Shown here in pieces: positions 25,600-35,884 of a DNA stretch of 64,000 nt (position 1 is the first letter of the stretch; each line of letters opens with the position of its first letter). The translations under genes and the position numbers were made by a program. Below the pieces are notes generated by a model. It saw only the letters and a program-made list of their open reading frames with translations. It did no database searches and had not been told where the DNA came from. This DNA comes from Prosapia bicincta (taxonomy: Eukaryota; Arthropoda; Insecta; Hemiptera; Cercopidae): contig JBAIZL010000001.1 of the NCBI GenBank assembly GCA_036971475.1, positions 152,801,544 to 152,865,543 of the forward strand. Direction: 5' to 3'.

Positions 25600-27324
25600 C
25601 TGCAACGTAAGACATAATATCATTAGAAAATAAACAGTAAATAGGCCTACATGTAAAAACCCACCTGAAAATATCACATCTGTTCTTATATAATATAAAC
25701 AAACATTTTTTCATAAACCAATGTAATATTATGCGAATACCAATTAGCGATAATTCTATTTAATTATTCATTTTAATAAGAAAAAAATTAATAATAATAA
25801 TAACAATTATTATTAATATTTAATATTACGCTGCCTGGAATGTATAGTAAAACCACCTACACGAAACTGGACGAGCGGTTGTCCAATGAAATACATAGGG
25901 CGCGTTTTCGACTCTTAGCCACTTGCAAAAATTAAACTAAGTAAATAATAAAATCACTGACAAGATTTTAAATAATTTTTTTAAATACTACTATAATCAT
26001 TAAAAACTTCAAAAAAAATTAAAATAATGAGAAAAAGGAAAAAAAACAACATAAGGAATTATTTTTTCACTTCGTTTTAAATACGCCTAAATTATAGAAG
26101 ATTTTTTCATCACTAGCGAGCCTCACTTGATTAGGTGTGACGGAATCGGAGCGCAGTATTTACAGAGTTAATACAAAAAATATTATTGGTTTCTTCGTCA
26201 GGAAAATTCGTTTTATATGAAAACTATTTTTTAGTTAGGCCATATAATATTTTAATTACCTCATGAGAAATTTAATTTAATATGAAATTTGTTACGATAC
26301 TGGGCAATTAAGAATATATTTTAATATTGACATAAGATTTAAAACATATTTTAGTCCCGTTCAAGTCCATTGCCTCGCCTGTGTTATTGAATGCTAAGGA
26401 ACGTCTAATACCTTAAAGTCTTTTGTTATGACGTCATAATAAAACACTATACTTGCTAGATTTTACCAGTCACTTCTGTAAACAATTTTAATTCGAATTA
26501 CAAACATTTTTACAGAATAGAAAATAAGAGACCAAAAACTCTCATCTTATGAAACAAATCATTGCGTAGACTTTGTACTACACTTATCGAACGTTTTTGC
26601 ATTTGATTTTTCTTTTCTTAACCTAGTAATATTTTGATTTAAAACAAGCTAATTCTTTCTACTTTATTTTATTCTATTTCTTCTATTAGTTCACACTCTT
26701 TATATATATATATCTTGTACAAATTTTCAATCCTTTATAAATAACGTTTTATTAATCCACTCAAATTCAAATACAATTTTTTAACCTGCAATGGATGGCA
26801 GTTGATGTAATAGAGTTTTTTCAAATAATTATTGATTAATTAAATTTTAAAAAGTAGATGTATCGGTCGGATTCGAGCTGAATGACTACATGAATGAAAT
26901 CAAGCACACTGATACTGAGCCACCTTTCCCAGATAATAAGTGTGTTACTCAAAGATATATATGAAATTATAAAAGAAAGGTTACTTGCAATAATGAAGCA
27001 TTGCAAGATATGGGTAGAATGAGAAATTATAGACCACCGACAGTTTCATAAATTAGAAACGAAAAAAAGGGCGATTAGATGGTCCAACAAAAATAATAGT
27101 CCAACACTATTATACTGTATAGAGAGGACGTTTATTTATTTACTTTTTATTTTTCTAATTAATATTCTGTCATTTTTATAGCTTATACATATTATTATTC
27201 TAAATATATTTTTTATTTGTAATTATCAAATAAAACTACTAAAATAAATTTTTCCTTGTTAACCTCAGTAGGAATTGACTTTAAAAAATATTTGTTGTAT
27301 TATTTGTTTTTAACGTAATAGAAT
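25600..27324. other. AT-rich single-copy DNA, nothing coding recognised
   Basis: About 1.7 kb without a credible gene. It contains one TAGGCCTAC word (25642-25650), one perfect TGACGTCA CRE-type palindrome (26429-26436) and a short TA run near 26702. Confidence 0.6.
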
Positions 27325-28838
27325 CAGTTCCGAGCAAACAAATTGTCTCGTCATTTCATTCAGAAGTTGTTTTGTCGATAAGCAAGCTACTTTTATTTAC
27401 CATCAAGTTAATGTATTAATTACTAGAGTGTAAAGGTTTTGCCCACACACAGCCAGTTTTGCACTGTATATTTATATAAAACAATAACGACAGCTTATTC
27501 CCTCCGTAATAGCAGCAATCAGCTGTTTGGCGCGCCAATAACCGACGATTCCCCAACTATCTTATACAGAAATGACGTTGCTAGCAAACAAATTGTCTCG
27601 TCATTTCATTCAGAAGTTGTTTTGTCGATAAGCAAGCTACTTTTATTTACCATCAAGTTAATGTATTAATTACTAGAGTGTAAAGGTTTTGCCCACACAC
27701 AGCCAGTTTTGCACTGTATATTTATATAAAACAATAACTACAGCTTATTCCCTCCGTAATAGCAGCAATCAGCTGTTTGGCGCGCCAATAACCGACGATT
27801 CCCCAACTATCTTATACAGAAATGAAGTTGCTAGCAAACAAATTGTCTTGTCATTTCATCCAGAAGTTGTTTCGTCGATAAGCAAGCTACTTTTATTTAC
27901 CATCAAGTTAATGTATTAATTACTAGAGTGTGTAAAGGGTTTGCCCACACACAGTAAGTGTCGCACTGTATATTTATATAAAACAATAACTACTGCTTAT
28001 TCCCTCCGTAATAGCAGCAATCAGCTGTTTGGCGCGCCAATAACCGACGATTCCCCAACTATCTTATACAGAAATGAAGTTGCTAGCAAACAAATTGTCT
28101 CGTCATTTCATTCAGAAGTTGTTTCGTCGATAAGCAAGCTACTTTTATTTACCATCAAGTTAATGTATTAATTACTAGAGTGTAAAGGTTTTGCCCACAC
28201 ACAGCCAGTTTTGGACTGTATATTTATATAAAACAATAACTACAGCTTATTCCCTCCGTAATAGCAGCAATCAGCTGTTTGGCGCGCCAATAACCGACGA
28301 TTCCCCAACTATCTTATACAGAAATGAAGTTGCTAGCAAACAAATTGTCTTGTCATTTCATCCAGAAGTTGTTTCGTCGATAAGCAAGCTACTTTTATTT
28401 ACCATCAAGTTAATGTATTAATTACTAGAGTGTGTAAAGGGTTTGCCCACACACAGTAAGTGTCGCACTGTATATTTATATAAAACAATAACTACTGCTT
28501 ATTCCCCCCGTAATAGCAGCAATCAGCTGTTTGGCGCGCCAATAACCGACGATTCCCCAACTATCTTATACAGAAATGAAGTTGCTAGCAAACAAATTGT
28601 CTCGTCATTTCATTCAGAAGTTGTTTCGTCGATAAGCAAGCTACTTTTATTTACCATCAAGTTAATGTATTAATTACTAGAGTGTAAAGGTTTTGCCCAC
28701 ACACAGCCAGTTTTGCACTGTATATTTATATAAAACAATAACTACAGCTTATTCCCTCCGTAATAGCAGCAATCAGCTGTTTGGCGCGCCAATAACCGAC
28801 GATTCCCCAACTATCTTATACAGAAATGAAGTTGCTTG
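27325..28838. repeat. Dimeric 250/252-bp tandem repeat (array 3), six copies with E2F-like palindromes
   Basis: Six copies are spaced 250, 252, 250, 252 and 250 bp. Two monomer types alternate: one with GTGTAAAGGTTTTGCCC and CAGCCAGTTTTG, the other with GTGTGTAAAGGGTTTGCCC and CAGTAAGTGTCG, giving a 502-bp dimeric unit after the first copies. Each copy carries the perfect 12-bp palindrome TTGGCGCGCCAA, at 27527, 27777, 28029, 28279, 28531 and 28781, next to a CAGCTG E-box. The 76-codon + frame in five copies starts at TTG and persists only because the copies are nearly identical, so I do not call a gene. Confidence 0.93.
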
Positions 28839-29345
28839 CAAAACACTGTAATAAAGCGCAACTCCAAGACCGCGGTCTCAATAATTGTTATGATTGAAGA
28901 CCTGTCAGAGGGCAATTTATAATCCAACCCGGCTGACGCACCTTGAGCAAAATGCCAACACATAAACTTCACAACGGAATAACCTTGTTATTAGCTCTGT
29001 AAACGTTCTCTGCTTTCTAACTTACTTTACTCTAATTGTGCGCCGTGAAATATTATCCTGGAATTATATCTGTTTCATTTAATCCTTAAGGATCCAAGGT
29101 AGAGTGTGCGGTGGCAGGATAAATTAAGCAGGCTTTATTATGCAGACGGGGAGGAATACAGGACGTGTGCACGGATCATATTACGACGAGTATAAATGTT
29201 TGTGAAACAATTAGACGCTCCAGGACCAGACGTTTTCAAGGGCAGTTCAATGGACATAAGACCAATCGTGCCTTTTCATTTGTATTTAAATATAAACAAA
29301 CTCTTCTCGCAACTGAATGGTGTATTATAATTATTAATACATATT
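28839..29345. other. Higher-complexity island downstream of array 3, possible regulatory element
   Basis: More balanced composition than its flanks, with clustered homeodomain-like or Cdx-like words (CAATAATTGTTATG near 28880, TTTATTATG near 29134, AACAATTAG near 29206) and TTAATCC near 29082. The 63-codon frame at 29165-29356 has no recognisable family. I infer possible enhancer-like DNA only. Confidence 0.25.
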
Positions 29346-29685
29346 GTCAACTATAACTATATTCTAAATTATTTTATTGATGAAATAAATGTTTCTAAAA
29401 CGAAAGGCAGAATATCCTAAGTAATTGTTGGTTATAAAAGTTTAGTTATGTGTTCAGAAGGAATTATTTGCACAGAAGCGTCATTATAGTAATAAACAAT
29501 TATAACAACCATTATAAATAATAAACGATTTTAAAGCTTTGCTACAAAATACGTACACAAACTCAACTATTTTGAAACAACTTAACTTGTAACTTATTTA
29601 ACTGTGTAATAATTTTATAGTAATGGTTTATAATTGTTTATTAATATGTTACGAATTGCTATATTTTCCTCTTTCTGGAAATAAC
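29346..29685. other. AT-rich single-copy DNA
   Basis: No gene or structure recognised. Confidence 0.55.
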
Positions 29686-29716
29686 ACACACACACACGCG
29701 CACTAGTGTGTGTGTA
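29686..29716. repeat. CA/TG imperfect palindrome
   Basis: An ACACACACAC tract runs through GCGCACTAG into TGTGTGTGT, forming a short self-complementary hairpin centred on ACTAGT. Confidence 0.8.
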
Positions 29717-29831
29717 AGAGAGAGCTATCAACTTTTTATTATGACATATATTTCATTAAATATGAATATTTTTGTTCCCTTATAAGGATACTTGATCTTT
29801 CTTAAGTAAAATTTTATAATTACTAAGGATT

Positions 29832-29869
<38 letters not shown>

Positions 29870-29992
29870 GGGAGAGAGAAATGGGAAAGAGATAGGGAAA
29901 GAGAAAGGGGAGAGAGGTAGAAAAAGAAAGGGGAGGAAATAGGGAGAGAGACAGATAGAAGAAGATTGATAGACAGAAACAGAGAAAGAGTA
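29832..29992. repeat. Purine (GA)-rich simple repeat
   Basis: A (GA)n run followed by imperfect GGGAAAGAGA-type purine tracts. The strand asymmetry is almost total, so triplex or H-DNA-like behaviour is conceivable. No coding potential. Confidence 0.9.
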
Positions 29993-30425
29993 TCATAATG
30001 ACTGTTATTGGCAGCTAGGCTACTGGATTACTCATCCAAACAATGTTAAGATTTGAAATGAAAAAAAAAATAAAACATTTCACAAAAACAAACATAAATA
30101 AAAAATGTGAAAAAAATTAAAAACTCTTAACAAATTGAAACAACTGAAAACGAATTTTCTTCTAATGAAAATAAAATATTAATATGCCAATAGTTAAACC
30201 CAAATTTTCAAAGAGAATTTAATATAGTAGTTAAGAGAAACAGAATTAATTTTTTTTTTTAACTATTAAGACTTTTAAACTTTGTAGAAATTAAGTTAAT
30301 GTGGCTAGGATATAGAAACAAATTATTTATCATAAAGCGAGATGAATATTCGAAAATAGAAAACTGAACCATCATGTAGAATTTTAAATAGGGTGTGTTG
30401 CGGCGAGTTGCAATCTGTCATGTAA
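29993..30425. other. AT-rich single-copy DNA
   Basis: Several poly-A stretches and no recognised element. Confidence 0.55.
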
Positions 30426-30690
30426 GACCAGAATCCGGATTAAGCCGTTCCAGAAATCCTGACGAATTCCTTATTGTGATCTGAGTAGCCTTATATACGA
30501 CCAGAATTCATATTGAGCTACTTCAGATTGTCTAGCAGATGCGCGACAAATCGGACCAAAACCCTAATTGTCCTATTCCGGATAGGCTAATAAATAAGCT
30601 ACGGCGTCGTGCATACCCTCAGATACTAGCAAAAACCTAATGAAGCATTTCAGATAGTCTGACGAATGTGCTACTGCTAATTTCATTAGC
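30426..30690. repeat. Decayed tandem repeat of about 55-75 bp, four copies
   Basis: Related segments begin at about 30426 (GACCAGAATCC), 30499 (GACCAGAATTC), 30554 (GACCAAAACCC) and 30629 (GCAAAAACCTAATG). Each is followed by a variant of AAGC..TTCAGATAGTCTGACGAAT. Spacing varies (73, 55 and 75) and divergence is high, so this is an old array. Confidence 0.55.
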
Positions 30691-31227
30691 CTATCTGTAA
30701 GGAAAGACACAAGCAGCTAAATACTCTAAAATAGGATCGGAACTCATATGAAGGATTGTTTATTATTTGTATTCCGTATCCAAGGAGATGCGCTAGAATG
30801 TCTAGACGGAAGACTTGTAGACGACTTGGCGCCCAAACTCAAACGAAAACAGATTTTATTAAAATGCAAATACCACAATGCGATACCTTTAGCTTTGCTT
30901 TTACGACGAAATAATTTATGGAAATAAAGAACCGTTTGTAAAATTTACGACGAGGCCTGGATACTGTGTTTATTTAAATTTAGAAGTAAGACGAAGTGTT
31001 TACAGTATGTGGTCCTCCCGAGCTGCTTTTACGACTCGGCCACTCAGTCTGCAACGTTTCCTGTGTCACCATTTTGTGTTTCTACCGTGAATCGTACAAC
31101 AAACCTGGCGACCTGTGTAGACTTAGACACGTCTTATTAATTTCTCAGGAACAATTAATTGTAACAAGAAGTTCCTACTATACGTCATCCTGTAGCAATT
31201 TTCCGTGATATTTGAGACCGACGTTTC
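30691..31227. other. Single-copy DNA, no assigned function
   Basis: Moderate complexity. The frame at 30996-31208 (70 codons, starting at a non-ATG codon) matches nothing that I recognise and is probably spurious. Confidence 0.5.
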
Positions 31228-31356
31228 TATATCACCTCTTAGGTGATATACTTACACCTGACTTACTGACTTTCAATCATTGTAATATGAAGTTCAGATA
31301 TAAAAGCATATATATACGCAACTGAGGCTATTCAAGTACAAGAATATAGCCTCAGT
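31228..31356. other. Two perfect short hairpins
   Basis: Hairpin one: TATATCACCT (31228-31237) pairs with AGGTGATATA (31241-31250) around a 3-nt loop. Hairpin two: ACTGAGGCTAT (31321-31331) pairs with ATAGCCTCAGT (31346-31356) around a 14-nt loop. There is no U-run typical of a bacterial terminator and the context is eukaryotic. Confidence 0.75.
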
Positions 31357-31412
31357 ATTTCTTAGTGTTTGTTATTTAGATCTATTATTATTATATTTAT
31401 TAAATTATACAT

Positions 31413-31438
31413 AATTCTTGTATTTGAATAACCTCAGC

Positions 31439-31490
<52 letters not shown>

Positions 31491-31517
31491 CAAAATAGGT
31501 TAATCAAATACAAGAAT
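31413..31517. repeat. Inverted repeat flanking a (TA)n tract
   Basis: The 21-bp arms 31413-31433 and 31497-31517 are complementary at 19 of 21 positions and enclose a (TA)n run at 31444-31489. The arm word, a variant of ATTCTTGTATTTGA, occurs again at about 31556 and resembles the sequence just after the hammerhead of the PLE downstream (about 32922). This suggests broken PLE termini in both orientations. Confidence 0.6.
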
Positions 31518-31733
31518 ATTTATTAATTTATATTCATAATAAAATTTATATTCATAGTTATTTGTATTTGAATAACGTATGTTGTTTTAGGTTGTTAAAC
31601 AAGAAATCATATTATATATAAACAGTTAAGTTGGCACTTCAACTGTTGTTGGGTTCACCTCGTCAATGCTAGATGAGAAGCTAAACGTCGGAAATGCGAT
31701 TTTATTCACTGCAAAATGAACGGATTACCGATT

Positions 31734-31736
<3 letters not shown>

Positions 31737-31789
<53 letters not shown>
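31737..31789. repeat. (TA)n microsatellite abutting the PLE fragment
   Basis: An uninterrupted TA run directly adjoins the 5' end of the recognisable PLE reverse-transcriptase fragment, so the element is truncated at a microsatellite. Confidence 0.95.
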
Positions 31790-31792
<3 letters not shown>

Positions 31793-32715
31793 TTAAAACA
31801 TATGATCAAAATGGACACTGGTTTAGATATGTAGATGATGGATTATACATATCAAATAATAATGGTTTAAATATTGACAAAATATTAAAATGTATAAATA
31901 ATATACACGAAAATTTAAAATTTACTCATGAATTTGAATAAAAAAATAAGCTAAATTATTTAGATATTACAATTACTAGAAATAATGAATCATTTGAATA
32001 TAATATATATAGAAAACCAACGCAGACAAATCAAATAATACCTAACTATTCAAATCATCCATACAACCAAAAAATGGCAGCGCTTTATAATTTACTACAT
32101 AGAATGCACAAAATACCAATGAACTTAAAAGATCAAATAAAAGAGAAAAATATAATATATCAAATTGGTTTAGAAAATGGATATAAAAGAAAAACTATAG
32201 ATAAATTGAATAATAATATAATAAGAAAACAGAAACTCGAAAATAACTTTGTACCTAATAAGAGAGAAAATATTTGGACGACTTTTACATTCACTGGTAA
32301 CGAAATAAATAAAATTACAAGATTATTTAAAGAAACAAATTTACAAATTACATATAAAATTGATAATAAAATTAAAAATTTAATAAACAATAACAAAAAT
32401 CAAAATAATATTTACGAAAGAAATGGTATATATAATATAAAATGTTAAACTTGTAATAAATTATATGTAGGACAAACAAAAAAGAAATTAAAAGAAAGAT
32501 ACAAAGAACATTTAAACGCTTATATCAAACCAAACATATACAAATCAAATTTAGCTACGCATTGTATTAATAATGGACACGAGTTTCCGGAAATAGAAAA
32601 TATGAAATTAATAAAAGAATTAAATGAAGGATTAAAAATGAATATATTTGAAACATTTGAAATTTATAAGCATAAAGTTAAAGACAAATCAATTGATGAA
32701 CAAAAACTCAAGTGA
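31789..32715 (+). pseudogene. Penelope-like retroelement ORF, 3' half (RT C-terminus and GIY-YIG), PLE copy 1
   Basis: One + frame runs from about 31789 to a TGA at 32713-32715, broken by two internal stops, both TAA (31939-31941 and 32446-32448). Motifs in order: reverse-transcriptase catalytic RYVDDG (about 31834); LNYLDITI (about 31955); NIYRKPTQT with a downstream NHPYNQKMAAL; ENGYKRKTIDKL (about 32173); then the GIY-YIG endonuclease start NGIYNIKC, LYVGQTKK and KERYKEHLN (about 32423-32520) and a C-terminal GHEFPEIENMK region. This order (RT followed by GIY-YIG) is diagnostic of Penelope-like elements, which reverse-transcribe their RNA and nick target DNA. The N-terminal RT fingers are missing, cut off at the (TA)n tract. 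Both stops can be explained by single-base changes. Dead as a protein as it stands. Confidence 0.88.
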
Positions 32716-32844
32716 GATCAAGGCACCAAACTATTTATAAGGTCATTGATGTTATAGAAAAAATTACATAAAGTGCAATACATATAAACATTAGGTTGTT
32801 TGTAGCACATATGATTTAATTTTGTAAAAATATTTTATTAGATA

Positions 32845-32910
32845 ATTATTTTCCTGAAGATGCTGGTATTATTTTATCGGCGAAAAGCTTTGAATAAATA
32901 TATTCATTAA
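32845..32910 (+). ncRNA. Hammerhead-ribozyme-like motif in the PLE copy 1 3' region
   Basis: CTGAAGA (32854-32860) fits the core CUGANGA, in which position 7 is variable. Then come one extra T, stem II GCTGG/TCGGC (32862-32866 with 32877-32881; 5 pairs, two of them G-U), core GAA (32882-32884), the palindrome AAGCTT (32885-32890) as stem III, and T32891 as the nucleotide 5' of the expected cleavage site. Stem I is weak (TTC before the core with GAA after it, then mismatches). A palindromic stem III suggests that two copies would pair to form an active dimer, as reported for PLE hammerheads. It lies 139 nt after the ORF stop. Confidence 0.65.
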
Positions 32911-32939
32911 AAGTATTCTTGTTTTTGAAATATTTTTAA

Positions 32940-35720
32940 TTGTTTAACTATATTACAAGAAAACATATCACTATATTTAATATTAAATTCGACTTATTTT
33001 AATCGAAACATCTGTATACATATTAAATAGCAAGTTATAACAAGTCCTATGAATGCATTTGCAAGTATCTGTCAGTAATATTTCGTATTGAAATATTAGA
33101 TTTATCGTTGAGTCTTATTGAGAACGACGGTATGGTCCAGGGTTATTTAAAATATACAAACAGATGGGAAAAATAAATAAAAATGAGATAAACAAAAAAA
33201 TGCATCGATATTTTAAAATAAACAGTGATGTGTAAAAATATAACAGAACATTCTCTATGTCTAACCAATCTACTACACCGTGTCTGATACGTTTATAAGT
33301 TTGGTACCTACTTTTACTTACCCCGAGAACAATTTCCCTTGGGTAAATTACTAGAATGTTTTGGTTAAAAATTAGGTTTAACTTTTAGTTTTTACCAATT
33401 CTTTTCTTTTAAAAATCGTAAAATAACATACTTCCAACAATAAATTTGTCGGTTTATCAGTTACAATGTCCTGTATTGTTCGCAAAGATACTATCGATTT
33501 ATTCCGTTTTGAACTGTAATGGTCTTTAGGTCCGGACAGCAGTATTTCCGACTGGAATAGCCCTGAAGAATTATGACGCCACATTTCGATACGACGAAAA
33601 GTTAGACTGACGTCAGTAAAATGAAAACAGATGTTTTCGTTTTCACTTAAAGGTTAAGTTATATCATTTTCAATTGCAAAATCTTATAGATCCAGAAATT
33701 ATTCGATGACGTATTTCATACAAAAACTGTTTTTATTACTTGAAGGTTATGTTATTTTCTGTATTGGCAGTAAATTATAGTGTAAACAAGGGAAATTATA
33801 TTAATTTTTAATAAGTTAACGTTAAATATAATTATTATTACTATATTCGGCAAATAAAAAAAATAAGAATAAATTCACTGTCTATAATATATTTAAAGTT
33901 GTGTATCATTAGGAACGGTTTAACTACTTACTGGTTATTGGCTTCAGTTTAATTTAATAAGTTAATTTTTTATGGCATTTCTTAAATTTAAAAATATGAT
34001 ACATTTTCAAATTTTAATTTAAAACTGTAGACTAGTGTTATAATAATAAACTGGATTACGTTATGCTTTGGATTATATGAGTTTGCAAAACATTAAAATA
34101 CGGAGTTATTATCTAAGGAAAGCAAATTAGGCCCTAAAGGCTTTTATAGTCTTTTTATTAACTTTTTAATGAGTTTGATGAGTTTAAACTTGTCATAAGA
34201 AGAACTTGGGCACACATCATTTCTTTAATGAAGCTGGAGCTACTTAAACTCTCTTTAAGTAATTGCGTATTGTTTTCCTTGTCAATTTTGTTTTATAATT
34301 TAAATTTTCAATTAAAAATTAAAATGGACGAACTTTAGCCAGAGTGAAAAATGGGCCCTAAAGCAACAAAGCGTTCCGAGGTTAATGGTTTTTGAAGGTT
34401 TGTTGTCTTATTATTGTACCCAAAGGTGAAACAAAACAACGCCTACATACGTTCCCCGCCTTGGTGTAAGATATTTTAATCTATAATGAAGTGAAGTGCT
34501 GAAGGTTAGGCTATTAGCGAAAAAACGCAATGGAGTTAGTAAGTAATAATTTGGTGTCCAGGTGTCCGGCATGAAGTCATTAGCTAGGCGCAGTCTTACC
34601 AACTGATACTGCGGAGATAAATAAGTCCCTAACGATCTATGATTTCTCCTTCATAACTTTTGTTCTTAATTGTTTGCATTGCGTTGGCAGTTTGTTAGAG
34701 TTGGTAAAAATAACTTTCGCGTTTTATTATTTGATGAATTTCAAGAGCGCCAAAAAGGCGGATCCAATTGTTTTATCTTTGTTATCTGTGACTTTTGGCG
34801 AAACTGTGATTTTCCTTCTGCCACCATGTAAAATCGCCCCACAATAAGCTTCTCAATCGTAAAGCTTTTCTTTAGTTGTGCTATTAATACAGCTCTCTTT
34901 CGTTTTGTTAAAAGACGAGGTATTAGATTATGGACATTTTTAAAATTCAAGGTCACCTATTTTGTAAAAATCTACCTATGCTGAAATAAGTACTTGTTTT
35001 GGCTTATATCAACTTAGAGACTCTCATGATTCCCAAGAGACGGCGAAAATCACCGTTTTTCTTACATAAATACATAAATTGTCACACTATTTGCTTTAAA
35101 AAATTGGAAATGAAACAAAAATCTTCAAAATTTTCCTAAAAATGTCTCACAAAATATTGATATTCAATGACTACATAAATCGTGGGATGCATCGCTTACG
35201 ACCATAAAAACTTAGTTCTAAATTCTCTGTGATTGGCAATTTTTTACTCATCAGTTATAATAAGTGGCATTATGGTTTTGATTGTTTACTACTGAACACG
35301 TCCCTGTAAACTATTTTTTGATAAGCCGCCTGGTTTTGTTCTACAAATAATTATCTTGTTTACAGCATGTCTCTCAACGTTTCAAATGTGAAATTAACGT
35401 CTTACTAATAGGCTGTAAATTTCGTCCTGTTGATTAAACATCTGTTTTTGTAATCAAGTATCAAGAGATGTAGTCGCACTGACACTTTTGGATTTATTCT
35501 TGATCCATATTTCACGTTGCATAGTCGGTATAATTTGCCATTCTGATAAGTCATAGCGTAAGTAGCAATCAGTTTCACATAAATTTTATAAACAAATATT
35601 TTGTTGAAATTTCCAAACATTCTACATTTTCTTGTGAAAAACTAAATTCCACACAATATAAATCTCACGTTGCGTAAAATTTCTTAACTTAATTTTTAGT
35701 TTACTTAATTAAAAATTAAT
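32940..35720. other. AT-rich single-copy DNA, about 2.8 kb, no gene recognised
   Basis: Short frames on the minus strand (33378-33584, 34411-34602, 34741-34956 and 35405-35620) have no recognisable motifs and I treat them as chance. A perfect CRE-type palindrome, CTGACGTCAG, lies at 33607-33616. Confidence 0.55.
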
Positions 35721-35884
35721 TTTGTTTGAATTTGTTTTTGTACATATACGAACAAAAGGCCAAAGGGGAAATATATTTCAGGATGATATACAATATTCTG
35801 CAAAAGTTTGTGAATCAGAATATACATAGGCCCCTACATGTTGTGACGGCCAAATTGCCAGTTGTAAAAATCTTGGTAATTGGA

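Noticed and set aside
26185..26215. Minus-strand CTGACGA followed by GAAA
   Set aside because: There is no room for stem II between the core boxes.
27439..28673. Five tandem 76-residue genes
   Set aside because: All start at TTG, the copies are near-identical DNA repeats, and no family motif is visible.
31228..31250. A bacterial-type transcription terminator
   Set aside because: A 10-bp stem with a 3-nt loop but no U-run, in eukaryotic DNA.
31665..31710. Another possible hammerhead (TAGATGAGAAGC...GTCGGAAATG)
   Set aside because: The first core box does not match CUGANGA and stem II does not pair.
32160..32396. A 78-codon minus-strand ORF
   Set aside because: It is the antisense shadow of PLE copy 1.
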